NCBI GenBank assembly: GCA_031277075.1
Contig: JAISLV010000132.1
Span: 1 to 27,725, forward strand
Direction of reading: 5' to 3'
Source: Endomicrobium sp.
GTDB lineage: Bacteria > Elusimicrobiota > Endomicrobiia > Endomicrobiales > Endomicrobiaceae
Length of the DNA: 27,725 bases
In this document: piece by piece, positions 7,510 through 15,365 of the stretch
How the letters are laid out: every line of letters starts with the position of its first letter
How positions within the stretch are numbered: position 1 is the stretch's first letter
Notes under the pieces: generated by a model
The model's database searches: none
The model's input: the letters and a program-made list of their open reading frames with translations, nothing else
Told to the model about the DNA's origin: nothing
Translations under genes and position numbers: made by a program

Positions 7510-7733
7510 CTCGCCTAACCCCGATGTGATCCCAGCCCATTCATTAACGCCATTGCTTAACTGCGTTTTTTTACCGTTGTTAGTCCATATGCGCCCGTCT
7601 TCGCCTTTTCACCCGTCGCCTAGCTGTTTAACCACCGAGCCGCATTTTTTCCGTCGTTCGTCGTTACCATGCCTCTGTCCGTCTTTGCCGTTGCCTAGCT
7701 GCCTAACTTCTTAGCCGCCTAGCTGCGTTTTTT
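7510..7733 (-). repeat. Three degenerate direct repeats of about 80 bp (mrdA/rodA gap)
   Basis: On the minus strand three units follow each other: 7733-7651, 7650-7574 and 7573 to about 7510. Each begins with an A run followed by CGCAG/TGCGG. The first two share CAGCTAGGC(A/G)ACGG, AAGACGG and CAT(G/A)TGG in the same order and end in ACGG. The third keeps AAAAAAACGCAGTTAAGCAATGG and then decays. The CTAGGCGGCTAA-type motifs also occur in the mreD/mrdA gap. The first unit starts inside mrdA and encodes its last residues. No ORF is conserved between units. The repeat fills the whole mrdA/rodA gap. Confidence 0.65.
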
Positions 7734-9510
7734 GCGCCGTCGACGTGCTTTCTTCTATGTCAAAATAGGCTTCGTATATTTTTCTTGCTATAGGGACGGC
7801 GTTTAATCCGCCTCCGCCGCCGTTTTCAACTATTACGGCAATTGCAATTTCTGGTTTATCGGCAGGCGCATATGACACAAACCACGCGTGGTCTTCGCCC
7901 TGCGGGTTTTCAGCCGTTCCCGTTTTGCCCGCAACCTTAATTCCTGCCAGCTTGCTTCGTCTTCCCGTGCCTATTTCAACCGTTTCAAGCAAAGCCGCGT
8001 GAAGATATTGCCAAGTCGTATCTTTCAAATCTATCATATCGTGAGTTTGCGTTAAATGCTGATAAACAGTTTCGCCTTTTGAGTTGACCGCTTTGTCCAC
8101 TAAATACGGGCGATAATAAACGCCTTTATTTGCAACGGCGCAAATCATATCCGCCATTTGTAAAGGCGTCACCCAAAGCGCGCCTTGCCCGATAGCTAAA
8201 ATTACAGTGTCCCCTTGAAGCCACGACATTTTCATTTTCATCTTCTTCCATTCAGGGTTTGGAACAAAACCTCGTTTCTCATTTGGCAAATCTATTCCTG
8301 TTTTCTGCCCAAGATAAAACTCTTTTGCGTATTTTTCTATATTTTTCACTCCAAGCTGCAACCCTAACTGATAAAAGAAAACATTACAGGAATACGCCAT
8401 AGCCGTAATGGCGTTTACATATCCGTGACCTGCTTTTAAAGAACACGCATAAACCCTGTCGCCAAGCGCAAAGCCCCCTTCGCAGCGTTGAGTTTCCTTT
8501 GGGTTAAAATCTAAAATTTCCGCCGCGGCGGCAAAAGTGACAATTTTAAAAATTGAGCCGGGGGGATATAAAGCCTGCAAAGCTCTGTTAAAAAGAGGGA
8601 GTTTTTTATCTTTCAGATATTTGGCAAAATCTTTCGTATTGACTTTATTGGCGTCAAATCCGGGCGAAGATACAAGAGCTTTCAGCGCGCCGTTTTTTGT
8701 GTCAAGCACGACCGCCGCGCCGCGCCCCGTAGAGCTTTTACTAAGAGCTTCGTAAGCCGCTTTTTGAAGTTTGGGGTTTAAAGTGGAATAGACGCTTGCT
8801 CCGATTTCTGCAGGAATATATCTGGTCGCTCTTGTTTGATGTCCCTTTGCGTCCACTTCTATTTGCCATCCGCCGTTTGTTCCCTGTAAATACCTATCGT
8901 AACTCTGCTCTATGCCGCCCCTTCCTATATAGTCGCCCATCTTATAGCCCTCGGTAGAAAGCTCTTCAATTTCATCGGCTCGTATTTCTCCCGTATAGCC
9001 CGTAACGTGGCTGTTTACTTCGGAATCAAAATACAGCCTTTTAGGTTCTTTCACCACAGAAATTCCGGTTAACATTAAACGTTTTTCCAATATCTTAAAC
9101 ATATCGTTTAGCGTAAGATTCTCGGCAAGTTTAACGGCTCTGCCGCTTTTACGGCTTGCGTCTAAGGCGGGTTTTATATCCTTGCCCAAAATACCGTTTA
9201 TTTCTTCAACGGTTTCCGCAGGCGGAATTTTATTTTGTTCAAAAGGGTTGAATAAAACGACATATGTGAACTCGTTTCCGACCATAACGCTGTCGTCGTC
9301 AAAATAAATTACGCCGCGCGGGGCGCGTTCGCGCGTATTGTGCATTCTCTGCTGCTCGGAAATATTGCGGTAATTCCCGCCTTTTATTATCTGCATATAA
9401 AAAAGTTTCAGCGAAAGAACTATAAATAAAAACGCAAAAAACACAAGAACAAGCTTGTGTTTTTCAAGAAATTTTTCATAAGAAATTTTGTCTTCCCGCT
9501 GCCAAACCAT
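7711..9510 (-). CDS. mrdA: Penicillin-binding protein 2 (elongasome transpeptidase)
   Basis: PBP2 crosslinks new peptidoglycan during cell elongation in complex with RodA. The 599-residue class B PBP has a short cytoplasmic start, one membrane anchor (about 19-39), a dimerisation/pedestal domain (to about 230; RAPRGVIYFDDD, GYTGEI, GRGGIEQSYD), and a transpeptidase domain. The latter has SxxK at Ser319-Lys322 (PPGSIFK), SxN at Ser374-Asn376 (YSCN) and KTG at 529-531 (AGKTGTAE). ATG 9510 is preceded by CGGGG at a suitable distance. The last nine codons (TAQKTQLGG) and the TAA stop lie within a repeat unit continuing into the mrdA/rodA gap, so the natural tail has been altered. Confidence 0.96.
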   Translation of the reverse strand: MVWQREDKISYEKFLEKHKLVLVFFAFLFIVLSLKLFYMQIIKGGNYRNISEQQRMHNTRERAPRGVIYFDDDSVMVGNEFTYVVLFNPFEQNKIPPAETVEEINGILGKDIKPALDASRKSGRAVKLAENLTLNDMFKILEKRLMLTGISVVKEPKRLYFDSEVNSHVTGYTGEIRADEIEELSTEGYKMGDYIGRGGIEQSYDRYLQGTNGGWQIEVDAKGHQTRATRYIPAEIGASVYSTLNPKLQKAAYEALSKSSTGRGAAVVLDTKNGALKALVSSPGFDANKVNTKDFAKYLKDKKLPLFNRALQALYPPGSIFKIVTFAAAAEILDFNPKETQRCEGGFALGDRVYACSLKAGHGYVNAITAMAYSCNVFFYQLGLQLGVKNIEKYAKEFYLGQKTGIDLPNEKRGFVPNPEWKKMKMKMSWLQGDTVILAIGQGALWVTPLQMADMICAVANKGVYYRPYLVDKAVNSKGETVYQHLTQTHDMIDLKDTTWQYLHAALLETVEIGTGRRSKLAGIKVAGKTGTAENPQGEDHAWFVSYAPADKPEIAIAVIVENGGGGGLNAVPIARKIYEAYFDIEESTSTAQKTQLGG

Positions 9511-9553
9511 TTGAACCCCGATTTACTATTTACGCTTTGTTAAAGGCTAAAAG

Positions 9554-9684
9554 CAAAGAACGCAGCTAAGCGGCTAGGCAGTTAAGTAACGGCAACAACT
9601 AACGCTACAGACCTGAAACAAGTTCAGGGTGACGACAAAAGACAAAATCGTTGCCTTTGCTTAGCCGCCTATCCGCGTTCTTTG
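9554..9684 (-). repeat. Inverted-repeat element with a nested palindrome (mreD/mrdA gap)
   Basis: A 131-bp element has ends CAAAGAACGC(A/G)G at 9554 and, inverted, at 9684. The inverted similarity extends about 27 bases through GCGGCTA(A/G)GCA with roughly five mismatches. In its centre lies the perfect palindrome CCTGAAACAAGTTCAGG (9612-9628), a motif I recall as a common intergenic palindrome in several bacterial genomes. The ends share the CTAGGCGGCTAAG-type motif with the tandem repeats at 7510-7733. It fills the gap between the mreD stop and the mrdA start and encodes nothing. Confidence 0.65.
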
Positions 9685-9693
9685 ACATTGTCG

Positions 9694-10194
9694 TTAAAAA
9701 TATTTTCTTCCTCGGTTTGTTATAGCGTTTAGCGCAAAAAATACTACGGGAGTTATAAGCACGGTAAAAAATATTTTAAGCGAACCGTAGACAGACACTA
9801 CAAAAGGCTTGTAACTGCCCGCGCCGTCAGGGATAACAAAATAGAGAAGGCTAAAGCCAAGCCAATAAATTATGTTTGCCGCGACGACCAAAGTAATCTG
9901 CGCAAATATCTGGTCTTTGTCAAAATTTTTACTTAACGCTCCTGAAAAATATCCGATAAGCGTAAACATTATCGCCCTTACGCCGAAAACGTCCGTAGAA
10001 AAAGAGTCCCAAGTAAGCCCATAGAGAAAACCCATAGTCTGCGCGCCCATTTTGCCTCTTGAAAGCCCCAAATACACAACGGCAATCAAAATAAAATTTG
10101 GAAAAACCCCTCCGATATTTAAATACCGCCCGAAAAAAAATTGAAGGAGACAAAAAACCGCGTAGAAAAATAAATAGTAAATAACTTTTTTCAT
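9694..10194 (-). CDS. mreD: Rod shape-determining protein MreD
   Basis: MreD is the small integral membrane subunit of the MreBCD elongasome scaffold. The 166-residue protein is almost entirely hydrophobic, with five or six predicted membrane helices. It has the family-like segments FPNFILIAVVYLGLSRG (residues 31-47) and GFLYGLTWDSFSTDVFGVRA (55-73), the latter with the conserved aspartate after a glycine-rich turn. Its ATG overlaps the mreC stop by four bases (ATGA), which indicates translational coupling. It is identified by this pattern together with its position between mreC and mrdA. Confidence 0.92.
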   Translation of the reverse strand: MKKVIYYLFFYAVFCLLQFFFGRYLNIGGVFPNFILIAVVYLGLSRGKMGAQTMGFLYGLTWDSFSTDVFGVRAIMFTLIGYFSGALSKNFDKDQIFAQITLVVAANIIYWLGFSLLYFVIPDGAGSYKPFVVSVYGSLKIFFTVLITPVVFFALNAITNRGRKYF

Positions 10195-11042
10195 TTGTTT
10201 TGCCCGCTATTATTTTCGTCTTGCGGAACTAAAATCACAGCTTCGTATAAAGCGTCTGATTCAAAAAAAACTTCGGCTACAGCCGTTTTAAAATCCGTAG
10301 ACTGCGCGCTTGAAACGCTTATTATTTTCCCGACAGGCATTCCGCTAGGGAAAGCCGAACTTAAAGGGCTTATCTCTATTTCGTCGCCGACGCTTATATT
10401 CTCGTTAGACGCGATGTAAGATATTTTTATCAGATTTGAATTAAACCCCTCGGCAAGACAGCTTATATTTTTTCCTTTTATTCTTACCGGCGTTGACGAC
10501 AAAATATTCGTTATCAGCGCGATTTTTGAAGAAAATGAGTTTGTTTCAACAATTCTTCCCGCAGCGCACAAACGCCCGCCGTCCGTTACAACGGCTACGG
10601 GAAGACCGTCGTAAAGCCCTGCGGCGGAACCTTTATTTATTATAAGCCACTGATACCATTCGCTAGGCTCTCTTGCCGTAATTTTAGCAAAAACGGATTT
10701 TGAGCCTTTAATTTTTTCAACGGCGAGCAAATGCGCCAAATTGTCATACTGCTCTTTCATCTCGTTGTAATTTCTAAGTTTGTCGACAAGCTCTTGATTT
10801 TTTTGTTTATAAAAAATGTTTTCTTGGCGGACGTAGACCATTGATTTGATATTTTGGGCAAAATCTCCTGCAGTTTGAAAAATTTGGTTTGCCGCGGACA
10901 CATTAGGATAAGCCGCGTAATAGATAAAATTTTTGATAAGTCTTACGGGGGGAGTAAGCCTGATGAGAATAAAAACAAAACCTGTTATAAGGAGTACGAA
11001 AAAAACTATATTGGTATATCTGGGTTCTTTCCCGTCGCGCAT
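10191..11042 (-). CDS. mreC: Rod shape-determining protein MreC
   Basis: MreC is a bitopic periplasmic scaffold that binds PBP2 and controls the elongasome. The 283-residue protein has a short cytoplasmic start, one transmembrane helix (about 11-28), a coiled coil (about 73-112, ENIFYKQKNQELVDKLRNYN region) and two small beta domains (ITAREPSEWYQWLIINKGSAAGLYDGLPVAV, typical of the family, and the later GDEIEISPLSSAFPSGMPVGKI). The ATG at 11042 lies 108 bases after mreB. The stop overlaps the mreD start by four bases. Confidence 0.95.
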   Translation of the reverse strand: MRDGKEPRYTNIVFFVLLITGFVFILIRLTPPVRLIKNFIYYAAYPNVSAANQIFQTAGDFAQNIKSMVYVRQENIFYKQKNQELVDKLRNYNEMKEQYDNLAHLLAVEKIKGSKSVFAKITAREPSEWYQWLIINKGSAAGLYDGLPVAVVTDGGRLCAAGRIVETNSFSSKIALITNILSSTPVRIKGKNISCLAEGFNSNLIKISYIASNENISVGDEIEISPLSSAFPSGMPVGKIISVSSAQSTDFKTAVAEVFFESDALYEAVILVPQDENNSGQNK

Positions 11043-11131
11043 TTTATTCCCCAGAAAAACGGCAAATCGGAATCCGCAAAAAAATAACGCCTTTTTCCGC
11101 CGCTAAATTTCTAAACTTCCGACCTGCCTAA

Positions 11132-11157
11132 ACTCTGCCGCTCTCAGCGGCTAAATT
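11132..11157 (-). repeat. Small hairpin at the mreB stop codon
   Basis: Directly after the mreB stop (TAG at 11151-11153) the minus strand reads GCCGCTGAGAGCGGC, a 6-bp perfect stem with a 3-base loop. It is not followed by a U tract, so it is probably not a Rho-independent terminator of its own; it could stabilise the mreB 3' end or reduce read-through into mreC. The surrounding TTTAGCCGC and TTTAGGCAGG motifs resemble the repeat family in the mreD/mrdA gap. Confidence 0.45.
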
Positions 11158-12179
11158 TTTATTTTTTTTGAATTTTTTATATTGTCAAGCTCTTCTAAAT
11201 ATGCGCCCGTGCCTCTTGCGACGCAGGTAAGCGGGTCGTCCGCCAAATTTACGGGAAGCTCTGTTTCTTGGGCTATAAGCTCCGGCAAGCCTCTTATCAA
11301 AGAACCGCCGCCGCTCATAATAATTCCTCTGTCAACTAAATCTGCCGCGAGTTCCGCAGGGGTTACTTCCAAAGTGTTTTTTATGGCTTCAACTATGGCT
11401 TTAGCGGGTTCGAGCAAAGCGAGTCTTATTTCTTCCGAGCTTATGTTTACAGTCTTAGGAAGTCCTGTGACCTGATCTCTTCCCTTAACGTCCATAGACA
11501 TTTCTTTTTCAATTGGAAAAACGGAACCGATTTTCATTTTAACTTCTTCGGCAGTATTGTCGCCGATGATAAGATTATATTTTCTTCTAAAATATTGAAC
11601 GACGGCTTCGTCCATTTCATCGCCTGCTATGCCTATGGATTTTGCAACCACCATCCCGCCTAAAGACAAAACGGCTACTTCCGTAGTCCCGCCGCCTATA
11701 TCTACAATCATAGAGCCTTCAGGCTCCTGAATAGGAATACCCGCGCCGATAGCCGCCGCCATAGGTTCGTCTATAAGATAAACTTCTCTCGCGCCGGCTT
11801 GCTCTGCGGATTCCCTTACGGCTCTTCTTTCAACTTCGGTAATGCCCGACGGCACGCCTATAACGACTCTGGGATGAAGTAAAGTTCTTCTATTGTGAAC
11901 TTTTTTAATAAAATATCTTATCATTCGCTCGGTAGCTTCAAAGTCGGCTATAACGCCGTTCCTTAAAGGTCTTACCGCGACAATATTTGCTGGAGTTTTG
12001 CCTAACATCTTTTTTGCGTCCACGCCTATAGCGCGCACTTCCTTAGTGTCTTTATCCATAGCGACGACCGACGGTTCTCTTAAAACGATGTCTTGCCCTT
12101 TAATATAGACCAAAACCGTAGCTGTTCCAAGGTCTATGCCCATATCGTTTGAAAACAAACTGAAAAGATAATTAAACAA
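11151..12179 (-). CDS. mreB: Rod shape-determining protein MreB (bacterial actin)
   Basis: MreB forms membrane-bound actin-like filaments that orient elongasome movement and keep rod shape. The 342-residue protein has the first phosphate loop MGIDLGTATV (residues 13-22), the second motif VDIGGGTTEVAVLS and the adenosine motif MSGGGSLIRGLPEL, all canonical. The start is TTG at 12179: the residues it adds (MFNYLFSLFSND) match the amphipathic membrane-binding N-terminus seen in other MreB proteins. A GAGG Shine-Dalgarno lies eight bases upstream. The next in-frame ATG (residue 13) would remove that helix. It is first in the mreBCD-mrdA-rodA order, after a 399-bp gap from rplQ. Confidence 0.97.
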   Translation of the reverse strand: MFNYLFSLFSNDMGIDLGTATVLVYIKGQDIVLREPSVVAMDKDTKEVRAIGVDAKKMLGKTPANIVAVRPLRNGVIADFEATERMIRYFIKKVHNRRTLLHPRVVIGVPSGITEVERRAVRESAEQAGAREVYLIDEPMAAAIGAGIPIQEPEGSMIVDIGGGTTEVAVLSLGGMVVAKSIGIAGDEMDEAVVQYFRRKYNLIIGDNTAEEVKMKIGSVFPIEKEMSMDVKGRDQVTGLPKTVNISSEEIRLALLEPAKAIVEAIKNTLEVTPAELAADLVDRGIIMSGGGSLIRGLPELIAQETELPVNLADDPLTCVARGTGAYLEELDNIKNSKKIKI

Positions 12180-12578
12180 TTTTTTAACCTCTTTGGGACA
12201 AGAATCCCTTTTTTAAAAGGGGCGCAGAACTTTGAGAGAACGTCTCTTTTGGACAAACGCCGACTACGCTCCGCCGACTCTTCATTTCTTAAAAAATACG
12301 GATTTTTAGAGAAACCATTTTATGCTGAAAAGTTTAAAAATTTGCGGCGCGGCAAAAAAAACGCGAGCAAAATTTGTTCATTTTTAAAAAGCGCAGATAA
12401 ATAAACGTTTTTCAAACGCGACAACTGCATGAAAAATATTTACAGACGGCAGGAAAATAACCGCCGGCGCCTAGTCCTAAAGAGACGAGGGAACAACTAT
12501 TATGCCCCGCCTCTTTGAGATTTTATCATAACTTCTATGCGTTTATAAAGCCGCAGCCAAAAATTTTAAGCAGCCGTA
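12180..12578 (-). other. Intergenic gap between rplQ and mreB
   Basis: About 400 bases without a gene, marking the boundary between the ribosomal and the shape-determination groups. Visible features are the 12-bp hairpin at 12479-12516, a CCCTTTTTT/AAAAGGG palindrome close to mreB (about 12208-12224) and GAGAGAACGTCTC (about 12233-12245). A single sequence resembling the terminal repeat of the palindromic family lies at about 12301-12316 (plus strand GATTTTTAGAGAAACC). A promoter for mreB is expected here, but I could not find a convincing -35/-10 pair. Confidence 0.5.
12479..12516 (-). terminator. Strong hairpin downstream of rplQ
   Basis: In the minus-strand RNA, AAAGAGGCGGGG pairs with CCUCGUCUCUUU to form a 12-bp stem including two G-U pairs, with a 14-base loop. 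The pairing is better in the minus-strand RNA than in the plus-strand one, where those positions become A-C mismatches. There is no U tract after it, so a classical Rho-independent terminator is doubtful; processing or mRNA stability are alternatives. Confidence 0.45.
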
Positions 12579-12932
12579 TCAATTTACCAATTGAACTATC
12601 GCTTCCTGAGCGGCGTCGCCGCGTCTTTGAGCGGTTTTAATTATTTGCGTGTATCCGCCGTTTCTTTCTTTATATCTTGGCGCAAGAACGTCAAAAACTT
12701 TTTTTACGACTTCTTTATCGTTAATTTCGGCATGAATTGCCTTTTTTGCGTTAAGATCGCCTTTTTTGGCTTTCGTCAAAAGTTTTTCGCCGTAACTTAC
12801 AAGCTCTTTTGCTTTAGGCAAAGTAGTGGTTATTTTTTCATGCAAAAATAACTGCGCTGCCAAATTGCGCAAAAGCGCTTTTTTATGGGAAGCCGTAATT
12901 GCAAGTTTGCTTCCATTATGATTTTTTATCAT
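12579..12932 (-). CDS. rplQ: 50S ribosomal protein L17
   Basis: L17 (bL17) is a component of the large ribosomal subunit. The 117-residue protein has the family start, here beginning MIKNHNGSKLAITASHKKALLRNLAAQLF rather than the usual MRHxxxxxxLxR; the segment HEKITTTLPKAKELVSYGEKLLTKAKKGD and the C-terminal RYKERNGGYTQIIKTAQRRGDAAQEAIVQLV are clear matches. The N-terminal arginine-rich motif is therefore modified. ATG 12932 follows the rpoA stop with no gap (TAAATG), so expression is coupled to rpoA. It is the last gene of the alpha-operon-like group. Confidence 0.95.
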   Translation of the reverse strand: MIKNHNGSKLAITASHKKALLRNLAAQLFLHEKITTTLPKAKELVSYGEKLLTKAKKGDLNAKKAIHAEINDKEVVKKVFDVLAPRYKERNGGYTQIIKTAQRRGDAAQEAIVQLVN

Positions 12933-13919
12933 TTATTTGCTCCCTTCTTTGTTTCTAGCTCCAAGCGAAAAACCGAGTTCGGCAAGTTTAGCTTTTATTT
13001 CTTCTAAAGAACGCTTTCCGAAATTATCAAAATTCATCATATCTTCTTCGGTTATTTTGACAAGCTGCCCGATTGTTTCAATGCCCGCGTTTTTAAGGCT
13101 ATTTGAAGACCTTGTAGAAAGATCCATTATAGCCAAAGACTGTTCCAAAATCTCGTTTGTTTTCTCGTCTTCTTTTACGCTTTCTTCGCCGTCTTCTTCG
13201 CGCGGTTGGCTTGCCGCTTCTTCAGGTACTGCGCCCGTAAAAATATCTAAGCTGTTTTTTAAAATTTTTGCAGATTCAGTCAAAGCGTCTTTAGGAGCTA
13301 CTGAACCGTCAGTCCAAATATCTAAAACAAGCCTGTCGTAGTTCATCGTCTGTTCCACGCGCGTATTTTCAACTTCATAATTTACTTTCGTTATCGGAGA
13401 AAACAACGAATCTAAAACTATTGTTCCGACGGAATATTTGTGATTTTTAAGCTCTTCGGCTAGAACATATCCTTTGCCTGAGGAAACCTCAAGTTCCATT
13501 TCCAAAGTCGTTCCGTTGTCAATGTTGGCTATTTCCTGCGTAGGGTTCATTATTTCCACATTGGCGTTTTGCTCAATGTCGGCAGCCGTAACCTGTCCCG
13601 CTTTTTTAACTTTTAAATAAAGTCGCTCGGGTATAGGCGAATGAAGTTTTACCCTGATTTTTTTTAAGTTTAAAACTATCTGCGCGACGTCTTCTTTTAC
13701 GCCTTTTAATACGGCAAATTCATGCAAAGCTCCGTTAATTTTAACGGAAGTTATCGCGGCGCCCTGAAGGCTTGAAAGAAGGATTCTGCGCAAAGAATTT
13801 CCTATAGTGTGACCGTATCCCCTCGCAAAAGGCTCGGCGGTAAAGCGTCCGTAAAAAGCGGTCGCAGTTTTTTCGTCTAAAACAAGTCTGCGTAATTTTT
13901 CTAAATCCGGCGTTTTCAT
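12933..13919 (-). CDS. rpoA: DNA-directed RNA polymerase subunit alpha
   Basis: The alpha subunit dimerises to assemble RNA polymerase, and its C-terminal domain contacts UP elements and activators. The 328-residue protein has the N-terminal dimerisation domain (FAEPFARGYGHTIGNSLRRILLSSLQGAAIT), here written as FTAEPFARGYGHTIGNSLRR, followed by an acidic linker (REEDGEESVKEDEKTNE). The C-terminal helix-hairpin-helix domain (NSLKNAGIETIGQLVKITEE, then NFGKRSLEEIKAKL) is complete. Order rpsM-rpsK-rpsD-rpoA-rplQ is the standard one. The ATG at 13919 lies 41 bases after rpsD and has a GAGG-type ribosome binding site. Confidence 0.98.
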   Translation of the reverse strand: MKTPDLEKLRRLVLDEKTATAFYGRFTAEPFARGYGHTIGNSLRRILLSSLQGAAITSVKINGALHEFAVLKGVKEDVAQIVLNLKKIRVKLHSPIPERLYLKVKKAGQVTAADIEQNANVEIMNPTQEIANIDNGTTLEMELEVSSGKGYVLAEELKNHKYSVGTIVLDSLFSPITKVNYEVENTRVEQTMNYDRLVLDIWTDGSVAPKDALTESAKILKNSLDIFTGAVPEEAASQPREEDGEESVKEDEKTNEILEQSLAIMDLSTRSSNSLKNAGIETIGQLVKITEEDMMNFDNFGKRSLEEIKAKLAELGFSLGARNKEGSK

Positions 13920-13960
13920 CTATATAACCTCGCTCAACAAACTTTTTTAAGTTCGTTAAA

Positions 13961-14587
13961 TTATTTTGAATAATATTCCACTATAAGCTGGCTGTTTATA
14001 GGATGCGAAGATTCGCCCGCAAGCGGCTCGCTTACCACCGTTCCAGCGACTTTATTTTTATCAAAACTAAGCCAAGCGGGAACGCTCGCCGAAGTTTTTT
14101 CGACAAGTTTCTTTAAAGCGAAATTTTCTTTATATTTTTCAGGCACGGTAATCACGTCGCCGGCTTTTACCTGATAACGCGGAACGTCTATTCTTTTGTC
14201 GTTGACCAAAACGTTTCCGTGATTGACTATCTGTCTTGCCAATTTTTTTGACGCAGCCATACCCAGACGATAAACTACGTTGTCAAGCCTTAATTCAAGC
14301 AATCTTAAAAGATTGTCGCCGGTTGAACCTTTCATCCTTTCGGCTTCTTCGTAATAACGGCGGAACTGCTGCTCGGTCAAACCGTAGACTCTTCTGGCTT
14401 TCTGTTTTTCGCGCAAATGTTTAGCATAATCCGACATCTTACTTTTTGCGGCTCCGTGCTGACCGGGACCGTTTTTGCCTCTTTTTCTGTCAAGAGCGCA
14501 GTTTGACGAACATCTTTCGCCCTTTAAAAAAAGTTTTTCTTTTTCTCTGCGGCACAATTTGCATACTGACCCTAAATAACGCGACAT
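13961..14587 (-). CDS. rpsD: 30S ribosomal protein S4 (zinc-binding form)
   Basis: S4 (uS4) nucleates assembly of the 30S subunit and, in many bacteria, autoregulates the alpha operon. The 208-residue protein retains the four cysteines of the zinc-binding form: C9-x2-C12-x13-C26-x3-C30. It has the RNA-binding S4 domain (RLDNVVYRLGMAASKKLARQIVNHGNVLVN). ATG 14587 has GAGGAG eight bases upstream. Keeping the zinc site suggests the genome may not carry a zinc-free paralogue, but this cannot be checked here. Confidence 0.97.
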   Translation of the reverse strand: MSRYLGSVCKLCRREKEKLFLKGERCSSNCALDRKRGKNGPGQHGAAKSKMSDYAKHLREKQKARRVYGLTEQQFRRYYEEAERMKGSTGDNLLRLLELRLDNVVYRLGMAASKKLARQIVNHGNVLVNDKRIDVPRYQVKAGDVITVPEKYKENFALKKLVEKTSASVPAWLSFDKNKVAGTVVSEPLAGESSHPINSQLIVEYYSK

Positions 14588-14670
14588 TTATTAAACTCCT
14601 CTAATCTGTCTTATTTTCCTCTTCGTCTATAAGTTCCGCGCAGCAGCCGTTTGCGAAGAACTTCTTTAAA

Positions 14671-14768
14671 AATTAAGAACGAAAATCGACGCGCCGACAT
14701 AAGCCGTCATATCAACCCCGCTTCTATCTAAGCCGAACAATTTTAATTCTTCATTTTTCATTCTTAAT
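14671..14768 (-). repeat. A-rich inverted-repeat element (rpsK/rpsD gap)
   Basis: The gap between rpsK and rpsD holds ATTAAGAACGAAAA (from about 14672) and, inverted, ATTAAGAATGAAAA (ending about 14767), a 13 of 14 match separated by about 70 bases. The right end continues with TGAAGAATTAAAATT. The same vocabulary forms the ends of the element at 17379-17494. The right arm begins shortly after the rpsK stop. No coding potential is seen. Confidence 0.55.
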
Positions 14769-14776
14769 CGCCGTTA

Positions 14777-15172
14777 TTAAACTCTTCTCGGTTTCGGAGG
14801 GCGGCAGCCGTCGTGCGGCACGGGAGTAATGTCTTTTATAGCCGTAATGCCTAAACCCGAACTTTGCAAACCTCTTATGGCGGTTTCTCTTCCCGGACCA
14901 GGTCCGTTGACAAAAACCGAAACCTGCTTGACGCCCATATCAAAGGCTTTTTTGCCTACAGAGGCGGCTGTCATTTGAGCCGCAAACGGAGTTCCTTTTT
15001 TTGTTCCTTTAAAACCCGAACCGCCCGCAGACGACCAAGCGAGAGTATTTCCTCTCTCGTCGGTAACGTTGACAATGGTATTATTAAACGACGACAATAT
15101 ATATGCCCTTGCGACTCCGCCCGTATATCTTTTCCTTTTAGAACCGCCGGGCGACTTCTTTTCCTCTGCCAT
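14777..15172 (-). CDS. rpsK: 30S ribosomal protein S11
   Basis: S11 (uS11) sits on the 30S platform and contacts mRNA near the exit site. The 131-residue protein has the typical basic N-terminus (MAEEKKSPGGSKRKRYTGG) and the family core IVNVTDERGNTLAWSSAGGSGFKGTKKGTPFAAQ, GPGPGRETAIRGL, and the C-terminus PHDGCRPPKPRRV. The frame is open to a TTG at 15217, but ATG 15172 is chosen because a strong GGAGG lies four bases upstream and the extra residues are not conserved in the family. It follows rpsM across a 190-base gap. Confidence 0.97.
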   Translation of the reverse strand: MAEEKKSPGGSKRKRYTGGVARAYILSSFNNTIVNVTDERGNTLAWSSAGGSGFKGTKKGTPFAAQMTAASVGKKAFDMGVKQVSVFVNGPGPGRETAIRGLQSSGLGITAIKDITPVPHDGCRPPKPRRV

Positions 15173-15230
15173 ACTTCCTCCGATTTTTTGCTTAATATTT
15201 ATTACGCCAAAACTCAATATTAAATTCTAT

Positions 15231-15365
15231 AAACGCCGCTTTATAAACTAAAAATGAAAAATTAATAATTTATGCGCTCATTTTTTGCGCCGGCAATACG
15301 TTTCGGCAAAAACAAAACGCCGATATTTTCATACTTTCAAATTATTCAATTTTTAAACGCCGCTT
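15231..15365 (-). repeat. A/T-rich element flanked by 11-bp direct repeats (rpsM/rpsK gap)
   Basis: The 11-base sequence AAACGCCGCTT occurs at 15231-15241 and again at 15355-15365, the latter overlapping the rpsM stop codon. Between them lies 113 bp whose ends are imperfect inverted repeats built from TAAAAAT and AATAATTT blocks. The arrangement looks like a short non-autonomous insertion with a target duplication, related in sequence style to the elements at 14671-14768 and 17379-17494. A chance direct repeat is possible. Confidence 0.4.

Noticed and set aside
7526..7714. 62-codon plus-strand frame between mrdA and rodA
   Set aside because: It lies entirely in the degenerate tandem repeats and is antisense to both genes.
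7510..7733. CRISPR-like array from repeated units
   Set aside because: Units are about 80 bases, degenerate and lack constant repeats with variable spacers; no cas genes are present.
12479..12516. Classical Rho-independent terminator after rplQ
   Set aside because: The stem is good but no U tract follows on the transcribed strand; it is kept only as a possible terminator with low confidence.
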